Assembly (NCBI RefSeq): GCF_002798405.1
Contig: NZ_PGGV01000016.1
Span: 124,001-188,000 of the forward strand
Direction: 5' to 3'
DNA length: 64,000 bases
Source: Glycomyces xiaoerkulensis
GTDB lineage: Bacteria > Actinomycetota > Actinomycetes > Mycobacteriales > Micromonosporaceae
The position numbers were made by a program, and so were the translations under genes. Below, in pieces: positions 14,801-24,010 of the stretch; within the stretch, counting starts at the first letter, position 1, and every line of letters begins with the position of its first letter. Below the pieces are notes generated by a model that saw only the letters and a list, made by a program, of their open reading frames with translations, made no database searches and was not told the origin of the DNA.

Positions 14801-15109
14801 GTGTTGTATCCGAGTGCGCAATCCGACGTACCGCCGGCGGCCCCCGACGACATCGAGGTGGGCATCATCCTCGTCGGACCCACGCGCGTCCGCTGCCTCT
14901 TCGATCCCGACTGGGGGTCGGTGCTCTGCCTCCGCATCGCTCCGGGAGAGCTGGCCCAGTACCTCGGCGTAGTGGCCGGCATGGAGACCGACTCACCGAC
15001 CCTCTACCTCGACGGCACCTCGCACTGGCGCTTCCCCACGCCCGAGCTGCGAGAGCGGCTGCGCCGGCAGGTGATCGACCTGTACGGCAAATGGAAACAG
15101 GCCCGGTAA
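14801..15109 (+). CDS. Hypothetical protein
   Basis: Product of 102 residues if translation begins at the GTG at 14801, which lies 5 nt after a GGAGG ribosome site (14791-14795). A longer reading from 14702 lacks a ribosome site and adds an arginine-rich stretch that looks non-coding. Soluble, with GIILVGPTRVRCLFDPDWGS and a C-terminal basic helix (LRERLRRQVIDLYGKWKQ). I do not recognise the family. It stands alone, divergent from the DUF5753/DUF397 pair. Confidence 0.55.
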   Translation: MLYPSAQSDVPPAAPDDIEVGIILVGPTRVRCLFDPDWGSVLCLRIAPGELAQYLGVVAGMETDSPTLYLDGTSHWRFPTPELRERLRRQVIDLYGKWKQAR

Positions 15110-15125
15110 GGGCCTGACCCGGACT

Positions 15126-15236
15126 CGGGTGCGGCTTTCCGGCAGTCGTTGTCCACAGTCCCCGTGCCTCCCGCCGGGAGGCCGCACCCGACCTACTTCC
15201 CTCGGCAGGTCCCCGCACAGAGCCTGGGCCGAGGGA
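15126..15236. repeat. Two inverted repeats and a lone DnaA-box-like site
   Basis: CGGGTGCGGC (15126-15135) pairs with GCCGCACCCG (15181-15190). TCCCTCGGC (15198-15206) pairs with GCCGAGGGA (15228-15236). Both are perfect. TTGTCCACA at 15149-15157, inside the first loop, matches a DnaA box. Function unknown; with the terminator-like hairpin that follows, the gap is unusually structured. Confidence 0.5.
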
Positions 15237-15242
15237 GGCAAG

Positions 15243-15284
15243 GGGCCGCGTCGGACGTCTTGGTGGGAAGGTCCGGCGCGGCCC
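15243..15284. terminator. Bidirectional terminator-like hairpin
   Basis: A 14-bp stem: GGGCCGCGTCGGAC (15243-15256) with GTCCGGCGCGGCCC (15271-15284), perfect except one U-G wobble, followed by TTTCGCC. It lies between the convergent ends of the hypothetical gene (15109) and the ArsR gene (15319). Confidence 0.6.
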
Positions 15285-15318
15285 TTTCGCCGTCTCGCGA
15301 TCGTCGGTAGCGACACGC

Positions 15319-15720
15319 TCAACCGGCCGCGGCCCCTGGGGGACGGCGCTGGACCGGAGGCCGCCGCTCCCGATCCGCGGCGTCCGCCAGGCGGCGTTCG
15401 CGGCGGCCACGAGCGAGCTCGGTCTCCAGGGCGTCGAGCGGCTGGGCGAAGGCGTCGGCAAAGCGGGCCAGCCACTCCTGGGCCAGCGCGAGCCCGTCGG
15501 TGTCGACGCCGTAGATGCGGCGGGTGCCTTCGGTGCGGACGGTGACCAGTCCGGCCTCGCGCAGGACCCGCAGGTGCTGGGAGACGGCCGGCTGGGAGAT
15601 CCCGAACCGGTCCCGCAGCGCCGCCGCGATCGCCCCGGCCGGGCGTTCGCCCTCGCCGAGGAGTTCGAGGACTCGACGGCGAACCGGGTCGCCCAGCGCG
15701 TCGAAGACCTCGCCCGACAT
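15319..15720 (-). CDS. ArsR family transcriptional regulator
   Basis: Product of 133 residues. A winged helix (FGISQPAVSQHLRVLREAGLV, wing RTEGTRRIYGVD) is followed by a helical, arginine-rich tail. No cysteine ligands are seen, so this is the non-metal ArsR type usually paired with SRPBCC/AHSA1 proteins. Its ATG shares one base with the stop of the SRPBCC gene upstream. The palindrome at 16391-16408 in front of the operon is the probable operator. The last 20 residues are Arg/Pro-rich and not conserved in type. Confidence 0.85.
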   Translation of the reverse strand: MSGEVFDALGDPVRRRVLELLGEGERPAGAIAAALRDRFGISQPAVSQHLRVLREAGLVTVRTEGTRRIYGVDTDGLALAQEWLARFADAFAQPLDALETELARGRRERRLADAADRERRPPVQRRPPGAAAG

Positions 15721-16379
15721 CAGCCCTCCTGGTCGGCCGCCTCCGGCGGCGTGGTGTAGAAGGCGACCGTACGCTCGGCGGCCGACCGGGCCTGCTCGGG
15801 GTCGTCGCCGTCGCCGACCGCGGCCTCGGCCCAGTGTTCGGCGGCGCTCCGGATGAACCGCTTGCCTTCGGGGCTGAGGGTCCAGGCCTCGGCGGCGGTC
15901 GGGTCGAGGTCGGCGCCGCTGGTGAGGTGCTGGTCGAGGCCGTGGAGGCCGAGGTCCCAGCCGACGCCGGTCGCGCCTGGGCCGAACTGTTCCCAGAAGT
16001 CGCGGTCGACGTGGGCCTCGTGGGTGAGCTCGAGGAGGGTGCCGCGGCCGGTGTCGCTGAGTTTGACTTGGAGCCAGGAGACCTGGCCGCCGTACTCCCA
16101 GGTCACGTTGAAGCCTTCGGGTTCGGTGCAGCTTTCGATGACGCCGCCGGCGTTGCCTTCGAGCTGGTAGCGGCCGCCGACCGACAGGTCGCCCTCGACC
16201 GGCATGAACCAGCGCGGCAGCCGCTCGGGGTTGGTGAGCGCGTCCCACACGTCGGGGCGCTCGGCGGAGTACCTGCGGCGGGCGACCGCGATCTTGGTCG
16301 GCTCGCCGTCGCGGGTGCCGCTGCGGATCTCCCGGCCCACCAGGTTCACCGTCTCCAGGGGATCGGAGTTGATTTCCAT
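15720..16379 (-). CDS. SRPBCC (AHSA1/START-like) domain protein
   Basis: Product of 219 residues. The START-like fold is indicated by AERPDVWDALTNPERLPRWF followed by a beta-rich region with GGRYQLEGNAGG and FNVTWEY, typical of the AHSA1/CalC group that binds small hydrophobic ligands. It forms an operon with the ArsR gene downstream. An AAGGAGG ribosome site precedes the ATG at the correct distance. The ligand is unknown. A C-terminal helical segment (about 165-215) extends beyond the core domain. Confidence 0.85.
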   Translation of the reverse strand: MEINSDPLETVNLVGREIRSGTRDGEPTKIAVARRRYSAERPDVWDALTNPERLPRWFMPVEGDLSVGGRYQLEGNAGGVIESCTEPEGFNVTWEYGGQVSWLQVKLSDTGRGTLLELTHEAHVDRDFWEQFGPGATGVGWDLGLHGLDQHLTSGADLDPTAAEAWTLSPEGKRFIRSAAEHWAEAAVGDGDDPEQARSAAERTVAFYTTPPEAADQEG

Positions 16380-16390
16380 GATTCCTCCTT

Positions 16391-16408
16391 TATAAGTTCA
16401 CACTTATA
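16391..16408. promoter_or_regulatory. ArsR operator candidate
   Basis: TATAAGT-TCAC-ACTTATA, an 18-nt inverted repeat with perfect arms, 12 nt upstream of the SRPBCC start and overlapping the AT-rich promoter region. Its composition contrasts sharply with the surrounding GC-rich DNA, and the position fits autorepression by the ArsR protein of the same operon. Confidence 0.65.
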
Positions 16409-16516
16409 TTAATCACGGCGGCCGGATGCAGTCAAATCGTCCCGAGCGTGAGACGGATCGGCACTCCCGCTTCGCGCTGGGGCCCTTATGTCGGCCCGGA
16501 GGCTTACCGTGGGGAG

Positions 16517-17611
16517 ATGATCGATCGGCGACAGGTGCTGCGCTACCGCGTCCGGGCACAGCAGCTCGACCGCGAGCGCGGCGCGGTGGCGGACACGGCC
16601 GTGCTGGACATCGGCGCGCAGGACTCCGGCCCCGACGGCTCCGGCTGGGCACTGGCGCTGCGCGGCGTCGATCTCTCTGCGGCTTCAGACGACGACTTCG
16701 TGCTGCTGTGGACGCTCCGCGGCGCGCCGCACCGGTACCGGCGCGGCGACGTCGGCCGGATCGCGGCCGCGGTCGCGCCGTGGTCGGACGCCGACGCGGG
16801 CAAGCGGATCTTCGACGCCTCCAAACCGTTGCAGGCCGCCGGTATCGGCAACCTCGAGGCGCTCGACGCGGTCGCCGAGCGGATGCGCTCGATCGTCACC
16901 GCGCCAGTGGGCAAGGGCGAACTGTCCGAGAAGGTCTCGGCGGCGATGCCCGAGCCGTACCACCGGTACTGCCGGGTCTGCGACGCGGTGCACCTCTACG
17001 AGCAGCCGTTCCGGCTCTCGGCGGTGCGGGCCGGGTTGGAGCTGGAGCCGGGGACCTCGCCGCCGGTGCTGCGGCCCATCCCGGGGTTCGAGCCGGCCTC
17101 CGGCACCGAGCCGCGCTTCGATCCGGTGCGCGCCTATCTGCGCCTGCTCGGTCCGGCCACGTTCAAGCAGGCGGCCGAGTTCATCGACTCCCCGGTCAAG
17201 GAGGTCAAGGCCCGTTGGCCCGAAGACGCGGTCGAGGTGTCGGTCGAAGGCCGGTCACGCTGGATCCTGGCCGACGACGAGGAGGCGCTGCGGTCGGCGG
17301 AGCCGTCCGCGGCGACCCGGCTGCTGGGTCCGTTCGACCTGTTCCTCCAGGCCAGAGACCGGTCCACGCTGGTGCCCGATGCGGCTCGGGCCAAGGAGCT
17401 GTGGCCGGTGCTCGGCCGTCCTGGGGCGGTCCTGGTCGACGGCGAGGTGGCCGGATCCTGGCGTCCGCGCAAGTCCGGCAAGAGGCTGCGGGTCGCCGTG
17501 CGGCCGTGGCGGTCGCTGCAGCCAGCGGCGAAGCGGGCCGTGACCGAGCAGGCCGAGCGGCTCGCCGACTTCCGGTCGGCGGCCCTGGCCGGGGTCGACT
17601 TCGAGGACTGA
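16517..17611 (+). CDS. Winged-helix DNA-binding protein (HTH_42 / AlkZ-like family)
   Basis: Product of 364 residues. Members of this family begin with a short VLRYRVRAQQLDR-like helix and contain successive winged-helix units; they include AlkZ/YcaQ glycosylases that remove crosslinked or alkylated bases. Segments FVLLWTLRGAPHRYRRGD and YLRLLGPATFKQAAEFI match the family pattern. The catalytic QxQ-type motif of AlkZ is not obvious, so glycosylase activity is doubtful. ATG 16517 follows a GGGGAG ribosome site at the usual distance; upstream codons are unsupported. It converges on dnaE. Confidence 0.75.
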   Translation: MIDRRQVLRYRVRAQQLDRERGAVADTAVLDIGAQDSGPDGSGWALALRGVDLSAASDDDFVLLWTLRGAPHRYRRGDVGRIAAAVAPWSDADAGKRIFDASKPLQAAGIGNLEALDAVAERMRSIVTAPVGKGELSEKVSAAMPEPYHRYCRVCDAVHLYEQPFRLSAVRAGLELEPGTSPPVLRPIPGFEPASGTEPRFDPVRAYLRLLGPATFKQAAEFIDSPVKEVKARWPEDAVEVSVEGRSRWILADDEEALRSAEPSAATRLLGPFDLFLQARDRSTLVPDAARAKELWPVLGRPGAVLVDGEVAGSWRPRKSGKRLRVAVRPWRSLQPAAKRAVTEQAERLADFRSAALAGVDFED

Positions 17612-17695
17612 GCCGGGACGTCGGGCGAGTTTGAACCCATTGGCGCGGATCTCCTGCAGGTCAGTCCCCGAGGCCGCGGCCGGAACAGGCGGGGT

Positions 17696-20600
17696 TCAGT
17701 TCGTCAGCGCGCCGGCCCCCAAGAGCGCCTTGAGGTCCGCCGACAGCTCGACCGAGGGGCGGACCCGCCACTCGTCGCCCAGCGCCAGCATGGTCGGCTT
17801 GGGTCCGCCCGAGAGCTGGACGCGGACCTGCGCCTCCCCGCGGTGGGTGCGGAAGGTGTCCGAGAGCCGTTCGATCAGGTTCTCGTTGACCGCGCCGGCT
17901 CTGAGCGACAGCGTGATCGGCGCCGAACTGGCCTCCGGGCCGCTGGAGGTGTCGAGCACGGCCAGGTCCTGGGCGATGAGCTGGGCGGTGCCGTCGCGGC
18001 GGTCGAGTTTGCCCCTGATGCAGCAGATCAGGTCGTCGGCCAGGGAATCGGAGACCATCTCGTAGGTGTTGGGGAAGAACCGCACCTCGATCGAGCCCGC
18101 CAGATCCTCCAGCGTGGCCGAGGCCCAGAGCTTGCCCTGCTTGGTGACGCGCTTGGCGACGTTCTGCAGGATGCCGGCGACCTTCACGTTCGCGCCGTCG
18201 TTCAGCTCCTCCCCGTGCAGCGCCGCGACCGGCCGGTCGGCGTTCGACGACAGCAGCCGCTCGAAACCGTTGAGCGGGTGGTCGGAGACGTACAGGCCCA
18301 GCATCTCCCGCTCGAAGGCGAGTTTGTCGCGCCGGTCCCACTCCTCATCGCCGATCGTCAGGTCGATCCCCAGCGTGTCGGTGGTCTCGGCCATGCCCCC
18401 GAACAGGTCGAACTGGCCGCGGGCCTCCTCCTTCTTGATCGACACCATCGCGTCGATCGCCTTCTCGTGCACCTCGGCCAGGCCCCGCCGAGTGTGGCCG
18501 AGCGAGTCGAACGCGCCGGCCTTGATCAGCGACTCGACGGTGCGCTTGTTGCACACCTGCGCCGGCACCTTCTGCAGGAAGTCCTTGAAGTCGGTGAAGG
18601 AGCCCTGGCCCTCGCGGGCCTCGATGACGCCCTCGACGACGTTGGCGCCGACGTTGCGGACCGCCCCCATGCCGAAGCGGATGTCCTCGCCGACCGGGTG
18701 GAACACGTGCCGCGAGTCGTTGACGTCCGGCGGCATGACGGTGATGCCCATCTTGCGGCATTCGGACAGGTACACCGCGGACTTGTCCTTCGAGTCGCCG
18801 ACGCTGGTCAGCAGCGCCGCCATGTACTCGGCCGGGAAGTTGGCCTTGAGATAGGCCGTCCAGTAGGCGACCAGGCCGTAGCCGGCGGCGTGCGACTTGT
18901 TGAACGCGTACCCGGCGAAGGGCAGCATGATGTCCCACAGGGTCTTGATCGACTCCTTGGAGAAGCCGTTGGCGGCCATGCCGTCCTCGAACTGGCCGTA
19001 CATCTTCTCCAGGACGGCGAGCTTCTTCTTGCCCATGGCCTTTCGCAGCACATCGGCCTGGCCCATGGAGAAGCCGGCCAGCTTCTGCGCGATGCGCATG
19101 ATCTGCTCCTGGTAGACGATCAGGCCGTAGGTCTCGGCCAGGATCTCCTCCAGCGCTTCGGCCAGCTCGGGGTGGATCGCGGTGATCTGCTGGCGGCCGT
19201 TCTTGCGGTCGGCGTAGTTGTTGTGGGAGTTGGCCTCCATCGGGCCCGGCCGGTAGAGCGCCAGGACGGCGACGATGTCGTTGAACTCCGTGGGCTTCAT
19301 GCGCTTGAGCAGCTCGCGCATGCCCCCGCCGTCGAGCTGGAACACCCCGAGGGTGTCGCCGCGGCCGAGCAGCTCGTACGCCTTCGGGTCGTCGACCGGG
19401 AGCGTGTCGAGGTCGATGTCGACGCCCCTATTGGCCTTGATCGCCTCGATGGCGTCGCCGATGACGGTGAGGTTCCGCAGCCCCAGGAAGTCCATCTTCA
19501 GCAGGCCGATGTCCTCGCAGGACGGGTAGTCCCAGCCGGTGATGATCGACCCGTCCGGCCTGGCCCACATCGGGATGCAGTCGACCAGCGGCTGCGAGGA
19601 GAGGATCACCGCGCAGGCGTGGACGCCAGCGTTGCGGATCAGTCCCTCCAGGCCGAGCGCGGTGTCGAAGATCTGGCGGACCTCGCCGTCGTTCTCGATC
19701 AGGCCCCGGACCTCGGCCGCCTCCTGGTAGCGCGGGTGATCGGGGTCGGTGATGCCTTCGAGCGGGATGTCCTTGGCGGCCACCGGCGGCGGCAGGGCCT
19801 TGGTGACGCGCTCGGCGATGGAGAAGCCCGGCTGGCCGTGGTGGACGCGGGCGGCGTCCTTGAGCGCGGCCTTGGTCTTGATGGTGCCGAACGTGATGAC
19901 CTGGGCGACGAACTCCTGGCCGTACTTCTCGGTGGCGTAGGTGATCATCTCGCCGCGCCGGCGGTCATCGAAGTCGATGTCGATGTCGGGCATCGAGACG
20001 CGCTCGGGGTTGAGGAACCGCTCGAACAGCAGGCCGTACGGGAGCGGGTCGATGTTGGTGATCTTGAGCGCGTAGGCGACCAGCGATCCGGCCGCCGAGC
20101 CCCGGCCGGGCCCGACGTAGATGCCGATGGAGCGGGCGTGGGCGATGAGGTCGGCGACGACCAGGAAGTAGGAGGGATAGCCGGTCTTGATGATGACGTC
20201 GAGTTCGAACCGCGCCCGTTCGACGTACTCGTCCGGGATCCCGCCGCCGAACCGCTCCCGGAGCCCGTCCATGACCTGATGGGTCAGCCAGGACCCCTGG
20301 TCGTGGCCCTCGGGAACCTCGATGGTGGGCATCCGGTCCCGGTGGTCGAAGATGTCTTCGTAGCCCTCGACCTGCTCGGCCACCAGCAGCGTGTTGTCGC
20401 AGCCCCGCTGCCAGAGGTCGTCGCTGCGGACGGCGTACATCTGGTCGGCCGAGCGCAGGAAGTAGCCGTCGCCGTCGAACCGGAACCGCTTCGGATCGTC
20501 CATGGTGGATCCCGACTGGACGCACAGCAGCGCGGCGTGGGTGTCCTTCTGCCCTTCGGTTACGAAGTGGGAGTCGTTGGTGACCAGCGGCGGCAGGCCC

Positions 20601-21232
20601 ATCTTCCGGCCCATCTCGTACAGCTCGTCGCGGACGCGCTGCTCGACGGCGTTGCCGTGGTCCATCAGCTCGAGGTAGTAGTTCTCGGCGCCGAAGATGT
20701 CGCGGTAGTCGGAGGCGGCCTGGTAGGCGGCCTCGGTCTGCCCCAGCCGCAGGCGGGTCTGGACCTCGCCCGACGGGCAGCCGGTGGTGGCGACGATCCC
20801 GTCGGCGTGCTGCGAGATCAGCTCGCGGTCCATGCGGGGCTTGTAGTAGTAGCCCTCGAACGAGGCCTTGCTCGACAGGCGGAACAGGTTCCGGGCCCCG
20901 GCGGAGTTCTTGGCGACCATCGTCATGTGGGTGTAGGAGCCGGCGCCGGAGAGGTCGTCGCCGCGCTGGCCCGGCTCGCCCCAGAACACCGGCTTCTTGT
21001 GGAACCGGTCGTGCGGCGCCAGGTAGGCCTCGATGCCGAGGATGGGCTTGACGCCGGACTTCTTGGCCTGGTGGTAGAAGGAGTACCCGCCGTACATGTT
21101 GCCGTGGTCGGTCATGGCGATGGCGGGTTGCCCGAGGCGGTCGGCTTCCTCGAACAACGGCCCCAGCTTGGCCGCCCCGTCGAGCATCGAGTACTCGGTG
21201 TGCACGTGAAGATGGACGAACTGCTTCGACAC
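17696..21232 (-). CDS. dnaE: DNA polymerase III alpha subunit
   Basis: Product of 1178 residues, full length for actinobacterial DnaE1. The N-terminal PHP domain opens with [16 protein letters not shown]. The polymerase active site is seen in [12 protein letters not shown], and [19 protein letters not shown] belongs to the fingers region. QFDLF in the C-terminal third is a beta-clamp-binding motif, followed by the OB-fold region. No intein interrupts it. The GTG at 21230-21232 is preceded by AGGGAG at a good distance and gives the canonical N-terminus; longer readings are not conserved. This is the chain-elongating subunit of the replisome. Two DnaA boxes lie in its upstream region. Confidence 0.97.
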   Translation of the reverse strand: MSKQFVHLHVHTEYSMLDGAAKLGPLFEEADRLGQPAIAMTDHGNMYGGYSFYHQAKKSGVKPILGIEAYLAPHDRFHKKPVFWGEPGQRGDDLSGAGSYTHMTMVAKNSAGARNLFRLSSKASFEGYYYKPRMDRELISQHADGIVATTGCPSGEVQTRLRLGQTEAAYQAASDYRDIFGAENYYLELMDHGNAVEQRVRDELYEMGRKMGLPPLVTNDSHFVTEGQKDTHAALLCVQSGSTMDDPKRFRFDGDGYFLRSADQMYAVRSDDLWQRGCDNTLLVAEQVEGYEDIFDHRDRMPTIEVPEGHDQGSWLTHQVMDGLRERFGGGIPDEYVERARFELDVIIKTGYPSYFLVVADLIAHARSIGIYVGPGRGSAAGSLVAYALKITNIDPLPYGLLFERFLNPERVSMPDIDIDFDDRRRGEMITYATEKYGQEFVAQVITFGTIKTKAALKDAARVHHGQPGFSIAERVTKALPPPVAAKDIPLEGITDPDHPRYQEAAEVRGLIENDGEVRQIFDTALGLEGLIRNAGVHACAVILSSQPLVDCIPMWARPDGSIITGWDYPSCEDIGLLKMDFLGLRNLTVIGDAIEAIKANRGVDIDLDTLPVDDPKAYELLGRGDTLGVFQLDGGGMRELLKRMKPTEFNDIVAVLALYRPGPMEANSHNNYADRKNGRQQITAIHPELAEALEEILAETYGLIVYQEQIMRIAQKLAGFSMGQADVLRKAMGKKKLAVLEKMYGQFEDGMAANGFSKESIKTLWDIMLPFAGYAFNKSHAAGYGLVAYWTAYLKANFPAEYMAALLTSVGDSKDKSAVYLSECRKMGITVMPPDVNDSRHVFHPVGEDIRFGMGAVRNVGANVVEGVIEAREGQGSFTDFKDFLQKVPAQVCNKRTVESLIKAGAFDSLGHTRRGLAEVHEKAIDAMVSIKKEEARGQFDLFGGMAETTDTLGIDLTIGDEEWDRRDKLAFEREMLGLYVSDHPLNGFERLLSSNADRPVAALHGEELNDGANVKVAGILQNVAKRVTKQGKLWASATLEDLAGSIEVRFFPNTYEMVSDSLADDLICCIRGKLDRRDGTAQLIAQDLAVLDTSSGPEASSAPITLSLRAGAVNENLIERLSDTFRTHRGEAQVRVQLSGGPKPTMLALGDEWRVRPSVELSADLKALLGAGALTN

Positions 21233-21399
21233 CTGACGCTCCCTGAACGCTCGCTCGCTGTGCACCGGGATGCCGGGCCCCGGATTTCAGATTCTCCAGC
21301 CTAGTCGCCGCCTCCGCCTCCGTGCGGCCGCTCCGCGCTCCGGGTGCCGTCGACCTCGATCGGCACGAATCCGCTGGTAGGAGCGCATTCGACTCAAAC

Positions 21400-21429
21400 T
21401 TGTCCACAGGCGGCAGCGGGTTATCCACA
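21400..21429 (+). promoter_or_regulatory. Pair of DnaA boxes between dnaE and the DUF4192 gene
   Basis: TTGTCCACA (21400-21408) and TTATCCACA (21421-21429), same orientation, start-to-start distance 21 bp (two helical turns). The second is a perfect match to the DnaA consensus. They lie in the 248-nt divergent promoter region, so DnaA could influence dnaE, the DUF4192 gene, or both. Confidence 0.6.
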
Positions 21430-21480
21430 GGGTGAATATGAATGATTGTCTTCGGTCGGCAGCGGGCGGACGCTGGTCAC

Positions 21481-22458
21481 ATGAACTTGACAGAGGCACA
21501 AATCAAGCTCAACAGTCCCACCGACATCATCACCACCGTCCCGCTGCTCCTGGGTTTCCACCCCGAGTGCAGCCTCGTGGTCGTCGGGCTGCACCGGTTC
21601 GAGGTCCGCTGCACCTTCCGGGTGGACCTGCCCGGGTCGGCCGACCACATCGAGCACCTCTACGACCTCACGCCGCAGTTGTGCCGCAACGAATGCGACG
21701 CGGCCGTCCTCATCGTCTACGGCGAACGCGAGGTCGCCGAGGCCTCGCTCGCGCGGACCGCGTTGCGCCTGCACGCGGCCGGGATCGAGGCGGTCGACCG
21801 GCTGCGGGTCACCGACGGCCGGTGGTTCAGCCTCGGCTGCGCGGGAGCGTGCTGCCCCGCCGAAGGCCTGCCGGTGCCGGAGACCTCGCCGGCCTCGTGC
21901 GAGGTCGCCGTCGCCGGCGCGCACGCCCTCGACGACCGCACCGAGGTCGCGGCGCAGCTCGACCCGGCCGAGCCCTCCGGCCGCGAGGCGGTGGCCCGAG
22001 CGGTCGAGGCCGCCCTCCGGGCCGAGGCCGGCATCGACTGGGCCGAGCAGCGCGGCCGGGACCTGCACGCGGTCGACCACTGGCTCGGTGCGGGCGAACT
22101 GCCGGGATTCGACGACATCGCCACCCTCGGGCTCGCGCTCGGCGACGTGGACGTCCGCGACTACGCCCTGCGCCGGATAAATTCGGGCCGCTTCCCGGGA
22201 AACCGGACCGACCTGTGGGTCTGGCTGGCGCGGCACCTGGCCGAGGACCTGGCGGCGCCCGCGGCCACCGTGGCCGGATTCGCGGCCTACCGGAACGGCA
22301 ACGGGGTGCTCGCCGCCGAGGCGCTGGAGCGGGCCCTGCAGTGGCAGCCGAACTACCGGCTGGCGCAGATGCTCATGGCCTCGCTCCAGGCGGGGATCCC
22401 TCCCGGGGCGCTGTCCCGGATCGGCGGTGGCCTCCCCTGCGGGAGCGGCGGTGGCTAG
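21481..22458 (+). CDS. DUF4192 domain protein
   Basis: Product of 325 residues starting at ATG 21481 (MNLTEAQIKLNSPTDI, the usual DUF4192 opening). The family is confined largely to actinobacteria and its biochemical role is unknown. The N-terminal half has alternating strands (LLGFHPECSLVVVGL), and the C-terminal half is helical with a TPR-like end (GVLAAEALERALQWQPNYRLA). It lies divergent from dnaE and just upstream of the MobA-like gene with a 9-nt gap. Confidence 0.8.
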   Translation: MNLTEAQIKLNSPTDIITTVPLLLGFHPECSLVVVGLHRFEVRCTFRVDLPGSADHIEHLYDLTPQLCRNECDAAVLIVYGEREVAEASLARTALRLHAAGIEAVDRLRVTDGRWFSLGCAGACCPAEGLPVPETSPASCEVAVAGAHALDDRTEVAAQLDPAEPSGREAVARAVEAALRAEAGIDWAEQRGRDLHAVDHWLGAGELPGFDDIATLGLALGDVDVRDYALRRINSGRFPGNRTDLWVWLARHLAEDLAAPAATVAGFAAYRNGNGVLAAEALERALQWQPNYRLAQMLMASLQAGIPPGALSRIGGGLPCGSGGG

Positions 22459-22467
22459 TCTGGGTCC

Positions 22468-23079
22468 ATGGGAGAGTCCCCGAGTAATCTCGCCGCGATC
22501 TTCCTCGTCGGGGGCCGGGCCCGGAGACTCGCCGGGGCGGCCAAGAGTGAACTGGTGGTGGGCGGTTCGACCATCCTGGAGCGGATGCTCGCCGCCTGCC
22601 CCGACGCCGCGCGCCTGGTGGTGGGCCGGAGGCCGCCGACCGCCGACCCGCTCCCCGACGGGGTGGCGTCGGTCGTGGAGGACCCGCCGGGCTCGGGACC
22701 GGCCTGGGCCGTGGCGGCCGGTCTGGGGCAGGTCGCCACCGGACACCCGCGCGTCGCGATCCTGCCGGGGGACCTGCCGTTCCTGACCGCCGAGGCGCTG
22801 ACGCAGTTGGTGAGCGCGGCCGACCGGGCCGGCGGCGACGCGGGCGCGGTCTACTGCGACGAGGCCGGCAGGCGGCAGTGGCTGTGCGGCGTCTGGCCGA
22901 CCGAGGCGGTCCGTGCGAACGCGGCGCGCGCGAAGCCGGGGGATCCGGCCAGGCTCCTGTTCGCCGGGATCGGGACGACGACCGTCCACTGGGACTACTC
23001 GGGGCCGCCGCCGTGGTTCGACTGCGACACGCCGGAGGACTTGGAGCAGGCCCGCGCCTGGGCGGCCGACCTCAAGTGA
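22468..23079 (+). CDS. MobA-like nucleotidyltransferase (molybdenum cofactor guanylyltransferase family)
   Basis: Product of 203 residues with the Rossmann-like nucleotidyltransferase fold: AIFLVGGRARRL corresponds to the LAGG-x-S-R-R-M-G nucleotide loop, AAKSEL carries the lysine, and ILPGDLPFL is the acidic metal-binding strand. It should attach GMP (or CMP) to molybdopterin. The loop reads VGGRARRL rather than the canonical form, so substrate specificity is less certain. It overlaps the convergent rhomboid gene by 8 nt. Confidence 0.75.
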   Translation: MGESPSNLAAIFLVGGRARRLAGAAKSELVVGGSTILERMLAACPDAARLVVGRRPPTADPLPDGVASVVEDPPGSGPAWAVAAGLGQVATGHPRVAILPGDLPFLTAEALTQLVSAADRAGGDAGAVYCDEAGRRQWLCGVWPTEAVRANAARAKPGDPARLLFAGIGTTTVHWDYSGPPPWFDCDTPEDLEQARAWAADLK

Positions 23080-24010
23080 CGCCGTACGCCGCGGTCAGGA
23101 CGCCGGTGCGCCAGACGGTGAGGACGAACAGCAGCGCCAGGATCGCGGCGAAGCCCACCCAGTGCAGGATGCGGCGGTGCGGCCGCGGGGTGAACGACAG
23201 CACGGCCCCGCACAGCGCGCCGCCCACCAGTCCGCCGAGGTGGCCGGTGATGCTGATCGTCGGCACCAGGAACGTCAGTGCCAGGTTCAGACCCAGCAGT
23301 ACGTAGAGGCCGCTGTTGTCCCGGCTCAACCGCCGGTTCACCATGATCAGCGCGCCGAACAGGCCGTAGATCGCGCCGGAGGCCCCGGCCGACCAGGTCT
23401 CGGGGTTGGCGAACACGTACGTCGCCACGCTCCCGCCCAACCCGGAGAGGAGGTACACCGCCAGGTAGCGCAGCGACCCGAGGTCTTTCTCCAGCACGCG
23501 GCCCAGGATCCACAGCACCACCATGTTGAACAGCAGATGCACGACCCCGAAGTGCATGAACGTCGAGGTGAGCAGCCGGTACTCGCCGCCGGCGGCGACC
23601 GTCGGCAGCAGGTAGCGGCTCCCGAGCAGCTCCACCGGTGCCTGCGCGGGCCGGGAGTACTCGGCCAGGGCGAAGTGCAGCTCGGTGACTGCGCCGCCGA
23701 TCGCCGCGCTGCCGCCGACGGCCAGCGTCAGCACGAACATGACGACGTTGACGCCGATCATGGCCTTGGTGACCGTGCCGGCCTCGCCGGAGGAGGAACC
23801 GCCGAACGAGGTGGAGGCGCGGCCGCCGAAGGCCGAGCGGGCCCGGCGCATCGTCTTCCTGCCCTCGGCGACGCACTCGGGGCACTGGAATCCGACGGGG
23901 GCGTCGATGCGGCAGTCGGCGCAGATGGGCCGATCGCAGCGGACGCACCGCAGATAGGTCTGGCGGTTCCGGTGGCGATAGCAGACCGGGGGCGACTGCT
24001 CCTCGCTCAT
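23072..24010 (-). CDS. Rhomboid family intramembrane serine protease with N-terminal zinc ribbon
   Basis: Product of 312 residues. Residues 10-46 contain eight Cys/His positions in a B-box-like arrangement (CYRH, CVRC, CADC, CPEC), a cytosolic zinc-binding domain common in actinobacterial rhomboids. Six membrane helices follow. The catalytic dyad is Ser211 in GASGAIYG and His257 in TGHLGG; HLLFNM and the WR-type loop before it are also present. It cleaves membrane proteins within the bilayer; substrates unknown. It directly follows the cyclophilin gene with no gap. Confidence 0.93.
   Translation of the reverse strand: MSEEQSPPVCYRHRNRQTYLRCVRCDRPICADCRIDAPVGFQCPECVAEGRKTMRRARSAFGGRASTSFGGSSSGEAGTVTKAMIGVNVVMFVLTLAVGGSAAIGGAVTELHFALAEYSRPAQAPVELLGSRYLLPTVAAGGEYRLLTSTFMHFGVVHLLFNMVVLWILGRVLEKDLGSLRYLAVYLLSGLGGSVATYVFANPETWSAGASGAIYGLFGALIMVNRRLSRDNSGLYVLLGLNLALTFLVPTISITGHLGGLVGGALCGAVLSFTPRPHRRILHWVGFAAILALLFVLTVWRTGVLTAAYGVT

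Noticed and set aside
17696-21232. Intein in dnaE (and in dnaB at 59878-61311)
   Set aside because: Both proteins have normal length and uninterrupted family motifs.
17843-21304. A 1153-residue plus-strand open frame opposite dnaE
   Set aside because: Composition is that of an antisense shadow; dnaE on the minus strand has every family motif.
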